Assembly (NCBI GenBank): GCA_963752695.1
Contig: CAVVZB010000002.1
Span: forward strand, 930,001 to 994,000
Reading direction: 5' to 3'
Length of the DNA: 64,000 bases
Source of the DNA: Bog-113 sp963752695
Lineage (GTDB): Bacteria > Acidobacteriota > Terriglobia > Bryobacterales > Bryobacteraceae
In this document: positions 24,613 through 32,713 of the stretch, one piece after another
How positions within the stretch are numbered: position 1 is the stretch's first letter
Layout: every line of letters starts with the position of its first letter
The notes under the pieces: model-generated
What the model saw: only the letters and a program-made list of their open reading frames with translations
Databases searched by the model: none
Told to the model about the DNA's origin: nothing
Translations under genes and position numbers: made by a program

Positions 24613-26190
24613 CTAGCGCTCAGGCGCCGGACCCGCCAGTAGACCGAGAACACCAACGCCATTCTGAGTGCCCACGTAAACCTTCCCGTTGGCAATCATT
24701 GGCGTTATGAACTTGTTCCCGTTACCGAAGTTGTCGCGCGATCCCGCCTGAGAACTGTTATAAAGCTCGGTTCCAAGGTTCGTCGCGTCATATGCGTGCA
24801 GCACCGCGGGCGAAGTGTTTTCCGTGGCCCATAAAATGGCATTCGCGATCCCATTCGACGACACGCTGGGAGTCGCGCCGGGGTAGCCGAATTGATGAGC
24901 CGTCACCGAGGCTGCCGAAAACTTTCCGTTCGCGAAAGTAAAGGCGCGGATATTGTCACCCACACCACCGAAGTATACGGTCCTGTTGAAGTAAGCAGGC
25001 GCGCTCCACGCTCCCCCATGAACAGCACCAGGAAGCTCTTGGAAGATATTGTTGCTGGATGGATTGAACTTGCCCAGATTGGTTCGGTCCACCACATAGA
25101 TATTGCTATCTTTGCCCGCGCCGATTGCGAGAGTCAGCGTGTTTCCTCCCGCACCCGGAAGGTTGGGCAACAGCATGGCGCCCCCGGAACCGAGGTCGGT
25201 GTCGCTGTTCGATTCCGATACGGTATTAAACATCGTGAAGTAGTCGGACACCGCCAACTTGCTATTCACATCCGAAAGCTTGAGGAACGCATTACCGTAG
25301 TCCCCTTTGTTCGGAAAGCCGTTGTTGTTTAGCGTTGTATCAAAGGTGCCGTTAGCCGCCAAGAAGTAGATATTGCCCGCGACATCGGCTGCCGGACCCG
25401 AGCCACTTTGCCAGACACTGCCTTCTTCGCCGTTGGGAGTAAAATCAAATACGCTGACTTGTTTCAAAGTCTTGAGGTTATAAGTCATCACCCATCCAGT
25501 GTAGGGCCGGATGTCGCAATGCGAAGACCAGCTGGTCACGACCGTACCGCGGTTGATCAGAAGCCCCGGACGCTCTTTATACTGAGCCGGATCGAATATC
25601 ACCGTTCCATTGACGCTTCCGTCTCCCGTGCCAGGATAGCTCGCCTGGATTTCGACGGGTCCATTCAACTGCTCGGAACCGGTAGTAAGGTCAAGTGCAT
25701 GGAGACGATGATGGTAAGTTCCGGAGCCGTCCTTACTCATGGCGATCACATACATGGTTCCGTGCGCGCCGATGGAAAGGTCAATAGCCGGAGTTGCCGT
25801 GATGCCAATCTGCGGAGCGACTTGGTCACAATTACGGGAGTCAGATGGCGTTTCCCCCGGTTTTAGCAGGCTTACCTGCCAGAGCGGCGAACCGCTTACG
25901 TCCGCATCGTAAGCGTAAACAGTATCGTTCTCGGTAGCTACGAACACGACATTGTGTGTACCTCCCCCGATTGAAAGGTTCGGAATGTAAAGCGGCTCGG
26001 CATCTACCAAGCCATCCGCCGGCATCGTGAAAAGTTTCCCGAATTGGGCGGATTTTACGTTGGAAGTAGTCAATGTCTTTTCTGTGTGATTCCAGCCCGT
26101 GCGGTAAGAGTCGTTGTGATAGGTCAGCACTGGCGTTTGCGCGAATGCGCTAGCGACGGCCAAACTCGTGATTGAAAGCGAACGTAACAT
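24613..26190 (-). CDS. exported PQQ-type beta-propeller protein
   Basis: I chose the ATG at 26190 because it has a good ribosome site (GGAGA, five bases upstream) and begins a clean signal peptide ('MLRSLSITSLAVASAFAQ'). The 525-aa mature region has repeated propeller blades: 'VVFVATENDTVYAYDAD', 'GTMYVIAMSKDGSG', 'NIYVVDRTNLGKF', 'KVYVGTQNGVGVLG'. This is the PQQ/pyrrolo-quinoline-like fold, but no active dehydrogenase residues are visible, and such proteins are common in this phylum as extracellular binding or structural proteins. Cys pairs are few. Function unknown. Confidence 0.82.
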   Translation of the reverse strand: MLRSLSITSLAVASAFAQTPVLTYHNDSYRTGWNHTEKTLTTSNVKSAQFGKLFTMPADGLVDAEPLYIPNLSIGGGTHNVVFVATENDTVYAYDADVSGSPLWQVSLLKPGETPSDSRNCDQVAPQIGITATPAIDLSIGAHGTMYVIAMSKDGSGTYHHRLHALDLTTGSEQLNGPVEIQASYPGTGDGSVNGTVIFDPAQYKERPGLLINRGTVVTSWSSHCDIRPYTGWVMTYNLKTLKQVSVFDFTPNGEEGSVWQSGSGPAADVAGNIYFLAANGTFDTTLNNNGFPNKGDYGNAFLKLSDVNSKLAVSDYFTMFNTVSESNSDTDLGSGGAMLLPNLPGAGGNTLTLAIGAGKDSNIYVVDRTNLGKFNPSSNNIFQELPGAVHGGAWSAPAYFNRTVYFGGVGDNIRAFTFANGKFSAASVTAHQFGYPGATPSVSSNGIANAILWATENTSPAVLHAYDATNLGTELYNSSQAGSRDNFGNGNKFITPMIANGKVYVGTQNGVGVLGLLAGPAPER

Positions 26191-26204
26191 GTATTCTCCA
26201 AGTG

Positions 26205-26227
26205 AACAGGACAAGAGTATCCCTGTT
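26205..26227. repeat. short inverted repeat in the leader of the propeller gene
   Basis: AACAGG (26205-26210) and CCTGTT (26222-26227) are separated by 11 bases, just upstream of the propeller gene's ribosome site. It could be an operator or a weak hairpin; six-base arms can occur by chance. Confidence 0.2.
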
Positions 26228-26289
26228 TAAGAACCCGCAATCAGCAGCCGGGGTTTCTGAAATGATCTAGGAAAGTTCGAAGCCGGTTG

Positions 26290-28161
26290 CTATACGACGT
26301 GGACCAGCGGTCGCACATTCGGGTCGGCAATCGCTTCCCTGAGAATTTCATGGGTCATCGGCGCCGTGTAGCCGTCGCCCAGAAACAAGAAGCGCAGTAC
26401 GAGCAAGATCGGGTTGCCCTCCGACCACGTGAAGTAAATGTGTGGGCGCTCACCCGTGCGCCGCCCAATCTCAATAAGTAGCGCAGCAAAGGCGTTAGGG
26501 ATCGACTGTGCGCATGTGCGGAGCACGTAATGATTTCCTTCCCGTACACCGTTGACACACATATCGGCATCGAAGTCCGAGGTGTCGCCGCGCTCTACTT
26601 CCACAAAGATCAACGACTCGTCTTCGCCAATGTGATGCGATTCGCGAATACAGCTATTAAGTTGGTCGTAATTTTGAATGGGGCTGCCGGTAAGCCGGCG
26701 GGCTACCAGGCGGATGTTGCGCCCCTGATAACGAGAGAGAATCTCATTCGCTCCAGGCGTGATGTCGACCTTCGATATGCGTAACTCGGTCGAACGCATC
26801 GCACGCGAGATAAAGGAAGTGGTCAAGATCGAAACAATAAAGATCGACGAAATTTTTATACCTTCCGGGCGCTCGTACATGTTTACGGCTGTGGTGTAGA
26901 CGAAGACGACAGCGATCGCTCCGAACAGCCAGACCGTCCAGTCGCGACGCGCATTGATGGCGACGGCGATCGCCGCAGAAGTCATCAGCACCAGAACTCC
27001 GGTGGCGTAAGCACCGCCTTGTGCGTCCACGTTGGCGCGGAAAACAACGGTAACAAACAGTGAAATGGTGAAGAACACCAGCACCAAAGGGCGCGAGGCA
27101 CGTGCCCAATCTGGAGCCATGCCGTAGCGCGGAAGATATCGAGGAATCAGGTTCAGCAATCCGGCCATAGCGGATGCGCCCGCGAAACCCAGAATCAGGA
27201 TCGTACTGAAATCGTAAACGGACCCGAACGCGGCCCCCAAATACTGATGCGCGAGCCAAGCTACGGCGCGACCGTTCGCCGAACCACCCTGCTGAAATTC
27301 CTTCGCTGGAATCAAGAGAGTCGTTGTGATGCTCGTTGCCATCAGGAACACGCTCATAATCACGGCCGCGGTAAACAAAAGCTTACGTGTATTAGCGACG
27401 CGCTCTTCCTCATCCTTTGCGGAAATCAGCGGCATCACCGCGACACCGGTCTCGAATCCCGACATGCCTAGAGCGAGCCGCGGGAATAGCAACAGCGCCA
27501 CGCCGAGCATGCCGAAGATGCTGCCATGCGCCTGAAAGAGTCCAGCCCTCCAGCTGGCGATCACGGCGGGGTGGCGGAACACGGCACCGATCGCGACTAC
27601 CGCGACCACGGCATTCAAAACCAGATAAAGCGCAACCAGCACGACGGCGATCTTGATCGCTTCTTTGAAGCCACGTAAGAAGATAGCGGCCAGCGCCAGG
27701 AGGATCACCAGCGTGACGCCCATCTGGCTCGCCAGGGCGCGCGGGAAATAAGGATTTTCGACCAGATGCGCTGCTCCGTCAGCTGCCGATAACGTGATCG
27801 TGATGATGAAGTCCGTCGTAGCGAAACCGAGAAGGATAAGAACGAACAGCTTCCCATTCCATCGCGGGAACAGCCGCTCCAGCATGGCGATACTTCCCTG
27901 CCCGTTGGGGCTGGCCTTAGCGACGCGACTATAAGCAGGCAGTGCCGCAAAAAGCGTCACGATCACAAGCACCAAAGTGGCGAGAGGAGAAAGCGCTCCC
28001 GCCGCTAGAAACGAGATACCGGGCGCATAGCCGAGAGACGAAAAGTAATCCACGCCCGTCAGGCACATCACGTTCCACCAGGGGTGCGAATGTTCTGTTT
28101 CGGCGTGCGCCCCTTCGGGCACATTCAAATCCGCCAGCAGCCAATCGGTAAGAGCGCTCAT
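26290..28161 (-). CDS. APC-superfamily amino acid/polyamine permease with C-terminal soluble domain
   Basis: A 623-aa transporter. The first membrane segment carries 'DYFSSLGYAPGISFLAAG' and about 12 hydrophobic segments run to residue ~450. Residues about 455-623 form a soluble region with no family I recognise ('RNIRLVARRLTGSPIQNYDQL', 'HIYFTWSEGNPILLVLRF'). It is in the APC/KUP neighbourhood, so an amino acid or potassium substrate is possible. The gene starts directly at the stop of glcD (adjacent bases 28161/28162), so the order tlpA-glcD-permease is one transcription unit; a hydroxy-acid substrate link with GlcD is speculative. Confidence 0.85.
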   Translation of the reverse strand: MSALTDWLLADLNVPEGAHAETEHSHPWWNVMCLTGVDYFSSLGYAPGISFLAAGALSPLATLVLVIVTLFAALPAYSRVAKASPNGQGSIAMLERLFPRWNGKLFVLILLGFATTDFIITITLSAADGAAHLVENPYFPRALASQMGVTLVILLALAAIFLRGFKEAIKIAVVLVALYLVLNAVVAVVAIGAVFRHPAVIASWRAGLFQAHGSIFGMLGVALLLFPRLALGMSGFETGVAVMPLISAKDEEERVANTRKLLFTAAVIMSVFLMATSITTTLLIPAKEFQQGGSANGRAVAWLAHQYLGAAFGSVYDFSTILILGFAGASAMAGLLNLIPRYLPRYGMAPDWARASRPLVLVFFTISLFVTVVFRANVDAQGGAYATGVLVLMTSAAIAVAINARRDWTVWLFGAIAVVFVYTTAVNMYERPEGIKISSIFIVSILTTSFISRAMRSTELRISKVDITPGANEILSRYQGRNIRLVARRLTGSPIQNYDQLNSCIRESHHIGEDESLIFVEVERGDTSDFDADMCVNGVREGNHYVLRTCAQSIPNAFAALLIEIGRRTGERPHIYFTWSEGNPILLVLRFLFLGDGYTAPMTHEILREAIADPNVRPLVHVV

Positions 28162-29640
28162 TTAGTAAACTACCGGGGCCGCGGCGGTCGAGCGATGGCG
28201 AATTTCCATGCAGCCCTTACCGGTCGGCAATCCTTTGCCGGAGTTTAGCCGGCAACTCGGATCGAACAGATTCTTGAGATCACGCATTGTATCGAGCGTC
28301 TCGTCGGAAAACTGGCGCGCCATCAATTCGTTTTTCTCCATGCCAACGCCGTGCTCTCCCGTGATTGATCCGCCGGCGGCGATGCAATACTCCAGAATTT
28401 CTTCGCCCGCCGCGCGCGCTCGTTCCAACTGGCCCGGAATGCGGGCATCAAAAAGAATAATCGGATGCATATTGCCGTCTCCGGCGTGGAAGATGTTGCT
28501 GATGCGTAAACCGTGCTTCTGTCCGGTTGCCTCGATGTGCCGCAGCGTGTCGGCAATGCGCGAACGCGGCACAACACCATCCTGAACATAGTAGGTCGGG
28601 CTCACGCGCCCGATCGCGCCAAACGCATTCTTACGGCCTTTCCAGAGCAGATCGCGTTCGTCCTTATTCTTAGCAATTCGAAACTCGCGCCGGTGCTGGG
28701 ATACGCACACCTCGCGGATGTCCTGCACTTGTTGTTGAACCGATTCGCGTGGCCCTTCCAGTTCGATCAGTAGGACAGCCGCGGCGTCCATCGGGTAACC
28801 AGCGTGCGTTGCTTCTTCGACCATGCGTAGCATGGGCCCATCCAGCATCTCGACTGCCACGGGAGTGATCAAGCGTGCGGTAATCTCACCCACCGTTCCC
28901 GCGCAATCGTCGGCGGAATCAAAAATGGCGAGAACCGTCTCCACCGTCTCGGGAATCCGCACGAGGCGCACCACGACCGAAGTGATCAGAGCCAGCATGC
29001 CCTCGGAGCCGGTGAGCAGACCGGCGATGTCGTAACCGGGCATGTCGGGGAGCGCTCCGCCCGTCGAAAATAACATGCCGTCCGGCAAGACGCCTTCGAG
29101 TCCGAGCACATGATTCGTTGTCACACCGTACGCCAAAGTGTGCGGCCCACCCGCATTTTCGGCAACGTTCCCGCCTACGGTGCACGCCCTTTGGCTTGAT
29201 GGATCGGGCGCAAAGAAATAACCGTGTGCCTGCGCGGCCAAGTTCAGTTCCAGGTTCACAACCCCTGGCTGAACCACCGCAAGCTCATTCGCTGGATCCA
29301 TTTCTAAGATCCGGTTCATGCGCGAAAATCCGATGACGACTCCACCGGTTCGAGCGATCGCGCCGCCGCTGAGGCCAGTTCCCGCCCCTCGCGCAACGAT
29401 CGGTACATCGTGTTCGCGCGTGAGCCGTACGATTTCCGCGGTTTGTTCTGACGTTTTCGGGAAAACAACTAGCTCCGGACGGAACTTGTCCACGCTGCCG
29501 TCGTATTCGTAGAGCGTGAGATCTTGCGGTTGATCCAAATATCCTTGCGGTCCCAGCAACCTGGCCAGCTTCTCTCGAACCGTGTCGGGAACAGCGGAAG
29601 ATTTAGGACTAGCGCTCGTTTTAAAGGAGCGACTGAACAT
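28162..29640 (-). CDS. glcD: FAD-linked oxidase, glycolate oxidase subunit GlcD-like
   Basis: A 492-aa flavoprotein that oxidises glycolate or D-lactate-type 2-hydroxy acids. The FAD-binding PCMH domain is visible ('VVFPKTSEQTAEIVRL', 'PIVARGAGTGLSGGA', 'QPGVVNLELN', 'GGNVAENAGGPHTLAYG'), and the C-terminal FAD-oxidase domain has 'FHAGDGNMHPIILFD' and 'TGEHGVGMEK'. GlcE and GlcF partners are not adjacent. It overlaps the tlpA-type gene by 20 bases, so the exact start within 'MFSRSFKTSASPK' is uncertain; a shorter start would remove the overlap. Confidence 0.93.
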   Translation of the reverse strand: MFSRSFKTSASPKSSAVPDTVREKLARLLGPQGYLDQPQDLTLYEYDGSVDKFRPELVVFPKTSEQTAEIVRLTREHDVPIVARGAGTGLSGGAIARTGGVVIGFSRMNRILEMDPANELAVVQPGVVNLELNLAAQAHGYFFAPDPSSQRACTVGGNVAENAGGPHTLAYGVTTNHVLGLEGVLPDGMLFSTGGALPDMPGYDIAGLLTGSEGMLALITSVVVRLVRIPETVETVLAIFDSADDCAGTVGEITARLITPVAVEMLDGPMLRMVEEATHAGYPMDAAAVLLIELEGPRESVQQQVQDIREVCVSQHRREFRIAKNKDERDLLWKGRKNAFGAIGRVSPTYYVQDGVVPRSRIADTLRHIEATGQKHGLRISNIFHAGDGNMHPIILFDARIPGQLERARAAGEEILEYCIAAGGSITGEHGVGMEKNELMARQFSDETLDTMRDLKNLFDPSCRLNSGKGLPTGKGCMEIRHRSTAAAPVVY

Positions 29641-30139
29641 AGTTGATCACGCGCTCGTCACTCCAGATCTCTTTACCAACGATCTTCTTCAACACTTTCC
29701 CGGAGCGATCGATGATATAGGTCTCCGGAACCTGCAAAGTGCCGTAGTCGACATTGATCAGGTCTGCCGTTTGCCGCGCAGTCTCAAAACCAACCGGGGT
29801 GCGAGCCAGGAACTGATGGTAGGCGTTGGCATCCTTATCGATACTGATGCCGAGCACCGTCACTCCCTGGCCGCTGAAGCGTTTCTGTAAGACATCCAGA
29901 CTCGGCATCTCCTCGACGCATGGGGCACACCAAGAAGCCCAGAAATTCAGAATTAACACCTTTCCCGGAAAGTCGGGCGTGCCGATAGTGCGGCCAGCGT
30001 CGGTGCGAATGGAAAAGTGCGGCGCTGTGTCCCCTTCTTTCACCATGTGTTCATCGAGAGATTTCGCCAGTACCGCGACAAAGGTAATCAGCAATAAGGC
30101 TATCCCGCCGAGTAACAGGCGGTCGGTTCGGTTCTTCAT
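29621..30139 (-). CDS. TlpA/ResA-type membrane-anchored thioredoxin-like protein
   Basis: A 172-aa protein with one N-terminal membrane helix (about 8-25) and a periplasmic thioredoxin domain. The redox motif is WCAPC (Cys71, Cys74) and the cis-Pro lies in 'QVPETYIIDRSG'. Such proteins reduce periplasmic disulfides, for example in cytochrome c maturation. It is the first gene before glcD and the permease. Divergent from the pterin operon across a 59-base gap. Confidence 0.93.
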   Translation of the reverse strand: MKNRTDRLLLGGIALLLITFVAVLAKSLDEHMVKEGDTAPHFSIRTDAGRTIGTPDFPGKVLILNFWASWCAPCVEEMPSLDVLQKRFSGQGVTVLGISIDKDANAYHQFLARTPVGFETARQTADLINVDYGTLQVPETYIIDRSGKVLKKIVGKEIWSDERVINYVQSLL

Positions 30140-30198
30140 AGGATCGCTATAGTAAGAGTGTAGCGGTTACGCTGCTCGCAGCATCTATAAGGTTCCCG

Positions 30199-30612
30199 AT
30201 GCTTATCACACGCAGGGCGGAGTTTTCCGCGTCGCACGTCTGCCGAAATCCAGGTTTCAGCGATGAACAGAATCGCCGCATCTATGGCCCCGCCGCAAAC
30301 CCGCACGGGCATGGTCACAACTATCTGTTGGAGGTGACCATCGAAGGCGAGCCCGATCCCGTTACAGGTATGGTTAGGGATCTCAAAGAAGTAAAGGACG
30401 TGATCAACGAAGAGGTTATCGAGCCCTTCGATCATCGGTTTCTCAACCGCGAAGTCTCACCGTTCGACCGAGTTACCCCGACTGCAGAGAATATTGCCGT
30501 CGAGATCTGGAAGCGCCTTTTGCCCCGGCTCTCCGGACCGTCTAGTCGCTTGCACTGCGTGCGGCTGCAGGAAACGGCGGACTTCAGCGTGGAGTATCGG
30601 GGAGAAGCGTGA
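30199..30612 (+). CDS. 6-pyruvoyltetrahydropterin synthase family protein, catalytic Cys missing
   Basis: A 137-aa PTPS/QueD-fold protein. Zinc ligands are all present: His13 ('FSASHVC'), His38 and His40 ('GHGHNY'). 'FDHRFLN' and the Glu of 'QETADF' are also conserved. The loop that normally reads GKCNNP reads GPAANP, so the catalytic Cys is Ala32. Family members of this kind can do related pterin reactions with other residues, so it may be inactive, a regulator or a variant enzyme. It overlaps the second PTPS gene (ATGA-type, 4 bases) and shares its operon with folE. Confidence 0.88.
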   Translation: MLITRRAEFSASHVCRNPGFSDEQNRRIYGPAANPHGHGHNYLLEVTIEGEPDPVTGMVRDLKEVKDVINEEVIEPFDHRFLNREVSPFDRVTPTAENIAVEIWKRLLPRLSGPSSRLHCVRLQETADFSVEYRGEA

Positions 30613-31028
30613 TCACCGTCTGCCGGAGCTACCATTTCTGCGCTTCCCACCGTTTACATGTCCCGGCTTTTAGCGAGGAACAGAACAGCGCGCTTTTTGG
30701 AAAGTGCAATAACCCTTTCGGACATGGGCACAACTACCAAATCGAAGTGAGTGTAGAGGGGGAAATCAATCCTGCCACCGGCCGGGCCGTGGATGTAGAA
30801 AAGCTCGACGCTTTGGTGTGCGAGCAGGTCGTGGCGCGGTTCGATCACCGGTATTTGAACGAGGAAGCTGCGGAATTCCAGACCCTTGTCCCGACAACCG
30901 AAAATCTGAGCGCCGTTGTGAAACAGCGTCTAGCGTCCGCATGGCCTGCCACATTCCCGGAGGGGGTACCAACCCTGCGGCGAATTCGCATCTTCGAGAC
31001 CGCCAGAAACATCTTTGAAGTTGAATGA
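30609..31028 (+). CDS. 6-pyruvoyltetrahydropterin/6-carboxytetrahydropterin synthase
   Basis: A 139-aa PTPS-family enzyme with the full active site: zinc ligands His14, His39 and His41, catalytic Cys33 in 'GKCNNPFGHGHNY', 'FDHRYLN' and 'FETARNIF'. It converts dihydroneopterin triphosphate, the folE product, to 6-pyruvoyltetrahydropterin or, as QueD, to 6-carboxytetrahydropterin; sequence alone cannot choose. It is a paralogue of the gene just upstream and overlaps folE by 4 bases. No queC/queE is visible here, so tetrahydropterin biosynthesis is as likely as queuosine. Confidence 0.92.
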   Translation: MITVCRSYHFCASHRLHVPAFSEEQNSALFGKCNNPFGHGHNYQIEVSVEGEINPATGRAVDVEKLDALVCEQVVARFDHRYLNEEAAEFQTLVPTTENLSAVVKQRLASAWPATFPEGVPTLRRIRIFETARNIFEVE

Positions 31029-31627
31029 ACAAGCATAAGACAGTCGTAAACATGCCGTCCTCGGCTGCCGTTACCCCGAGCATCGCCGCTCATATTGAGC
31101 AGGTCCTGAGTGCCCTCGGTGAAGATCCTAAACGCGAGGGGCTGCTGCAGACTCCGGAGCGCGTCGATAAAGCCCTCCGATTCTTAACCAGCGGGTATGA
31201 GACCGACATCGATAAGGTTGTCAACAACGCACTCTATGCAGTGGATTACGACGAGATGGTCGTCGTGCGTGACATCGAATTCTTCAGCATGTGCGAGCAC
31301 CACATGCTGCCATTTTTCGGCAAACTGCACGTGGGCTACATTCCAAAGGGACGCGTGATCGGATTAAGCAAGATCCCGCGAATTGTCGACGCCTTCGCGC
31401 GGCGCTTGCAAATCCAGGAGCGCCTCACTCAGCAGGTGGCCGAATGCATTCAAAAGCATTTAGAACCGCAAGGCGTCGGAATCGTTTGCGAGGCCCAGCA
31501 TTTTTGCATGATGATGCGCGGCGTGGAAAAGCAGCATTCCGGCACCGTAACTAGCGCCATGCTTGGCGCATTCCGGGACCAGAAGCAAACCCGGGACGAG
31601 TTTCTGTCCTTAATTAAGGGCCGGTAA
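31025..31627 (+). CDS. folE: GTP cyclohydrolase I
   Basis: A 200-aa FolE that opens GTP to 7,8-dihydroneopterin triphosphate, first step of folate and pterin synthesis. Zinc ligands Cys90, His93 ('SMCEHHMLPF') and Cys161 ('QHFCMMMRGV') are present, as are 'TPERV', 'VGYIPKGRVIGLSK' and 'ARRLQIQERLT'. The ATG overlaps the stop of the second PTPS gene (ATGA), so product and next enzyme are made from one message. Confidence 0.96.
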   Translation: MNKHKTVVNMPSSAAVTPSIAAHIEQVLSALGEDPKREGLLQTPERVDKALRFLTSGYETDIDKVVNNALYAVDYDEMVVVRDIEFFSMCEHHMLPFFGKLHVGYIPKGRVIGLSKIPRIVDAFARRLQIQERLTQQVAECIQKHLEPQGVGIVCEAQHFCMMMRGVEKQHSGTVTSAMLGAFRDQKQTRDEFLSLIKGR

Positions 31628-31677
31628 TCGGTTCGGGCCAGCCCGAAGTTGGCCGCCGGAGTGCATACGAAACCGGC

Positions 31678-32109
31678 ATGGCGCAAACCTTAGACGAACT
31701 CAAGACGAAGTACCAAGGCGTACTCAGCGTGATCCAACAAGTGAATGGACACCTGGAAAACGTCAATATGGATGGCGACAAGCTGTATGTCAAGGCTGAA
31801 GTTGCCAATGACGATCTGAAGAATCAGATCTGGAACGAGATCAAGAAGATTGATAGCTCCTACTCGGATCTGAAAGCGGATATCTCGGTTAACTCGGCCC
31901 TGCAGGCGCCCGCGCAGCAGGCCCAGGCCGTGGGTTCGACTCACGGATCGAAGACTTACATCGTTCAACCCGGCGATAATCTCTCGAAGATCTCACAGCA
32001 GTATTACGGCAAGGCAAGCGAATACAACAAGATTTTCGAGGCCAACAAAGACAAACTAGATAGTCCCGACCATATCCGCGCGGGTATGACGCTGACGATT
32101 CCGGAGTAA
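31678..32109 (+). CDS. Kbp/YgaU-like BON-LysM protein
   Basis: A 143-aa protein with an N-terminal BON-like half ('NVNMDGDKLYVKAEVAND') and a C-terminal LysM domain ('YIVQPGDNLSKISQQYYG...YNKIFEANKD'). The order, length and the 'YNKIFEAN...SPD' stretch agree closely with E. coli Kbp/YgaU, a cytoplasmic potassium-binding protein. No signal peptide is present, so a peptidoglycan role for the LysM is unlikely. The next gene starts 2 bases after its stop, so the two are co-expressed. Confidence 0.85.
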   Translation: MAQTLDELKTKYQGVLSVIQQVNGHLENVNMDGDKLYVKAEVANDDLKNQIWNEIKKIDSSYSDLKADISVNSALQAPAQQAQAVGSTHGSKTYIVQPGDNLSKISQQYYGKASEYNKIFEANKDKLDSPDHIRAGMTLTIPE

Positions 32110-32111
32110 TT

Positions 32112-32633
32112 ATGAGCCTCCTCGATCAATTAGGCGGGATGCTTCAGCAGTACGCCGGGGGAAACACGCCGTCCAATCCGGAACAGGCAACGACGCACTT
32201 CGGCCAGGTTGCAGAACAGGCCTCGCCGAGCGTGCTATCGAGCGCCCTTACGCAAGTCTTTCAATCGCCCCAAACGGGGAGTTTTGGACAGAACATTTCG
32301 AGCATGTTCCAACAGTCCAACCCCCAGCAGCGCGCGGGTATTCTTAACCAGTTGATCCCGGCGCTCGGCGCGGGTGGGCTGGGCAGTTTGAGCGGCCTGC
32401 TTGGGTCCGGAATCGGCAACATGGGCACTTCAGGTCAGATCTCGCCCGAAGCTGCGCAACAGGTCTCGCCCCAACAGGTGGAGCAGATCGCTAATCATGC
32501 CCAGCAACAGAACCCTTCTGTCGTTGAGCAAGCAGGCAATTTCTATTCTCAGCATCCCACCTTGGTAAAGGCGCTGGGCGCAGGCGCGGCTGTCTTCGCT
32601 CTGCAACACATCGCCGCATCTCAGCAGCGTTAA
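32112..32633 (+). CDS. Gln/Gly-rich hypothetical protein, partner of the LysM gene
   Basis: A 173-aa protein starting 2 bases after the BON-LysM gene. It is rich in Gln, Ser and Gly ('FGQNISSMFQQSNPQQRAG', 'GLGSLSGLLGSGIGNMG') and ends with a short hydrophobic helix ('ALGAGAAVFALQHIA'). I recognise no enzyme family; the start 'MSLLDQLGGML' resembles the YidB/DUF937 type. Likely cytoplasmic or weakly membrane-associated; function unknown. Confidence 0.75.
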   Translation: MSLLDQLGGMLQQYAGGNTPSNPEQATTHFGQVAEQASPSVLSSALTQVFQSPQTGSFGQNISSMFQQSNPQQRAGILNQLIPALGAGGLGSLSGLLGSGIGNMGTSGQISPEAAQQVSPQQVEQIANHAQQQNPSVVEQAGNFYSQHPTLVKALGAGAAVFALQHIAASQQR

Positions 32634-32647
32634 ATCCAACCACGCAG

Positions 32648-32682
32648 TCCGGGCAGGGGCGCGACACGCGCTGCTGCCTGGA
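32648..32682 (+). terminator. strong GC-rich hairpin after the LysM operon
   Basis: TCCGGGCAG (32648-32656) pairs with CTGCCTGGA (32674-32682), one G-U pair, and inside it GCGC (32659-32662) pairs with GCGC (32668-32671) around a five-base loop. No T-run follows directly, so it may be a Rho-independent terminator of weak type or a 3' RNA-stabilising stem rather than a classical terminator. Confidence 0.4.
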
Positions 32683-32713
32683 TTCAAGGTCTCGTCGTAT
32701 CATCTTTATTTAG

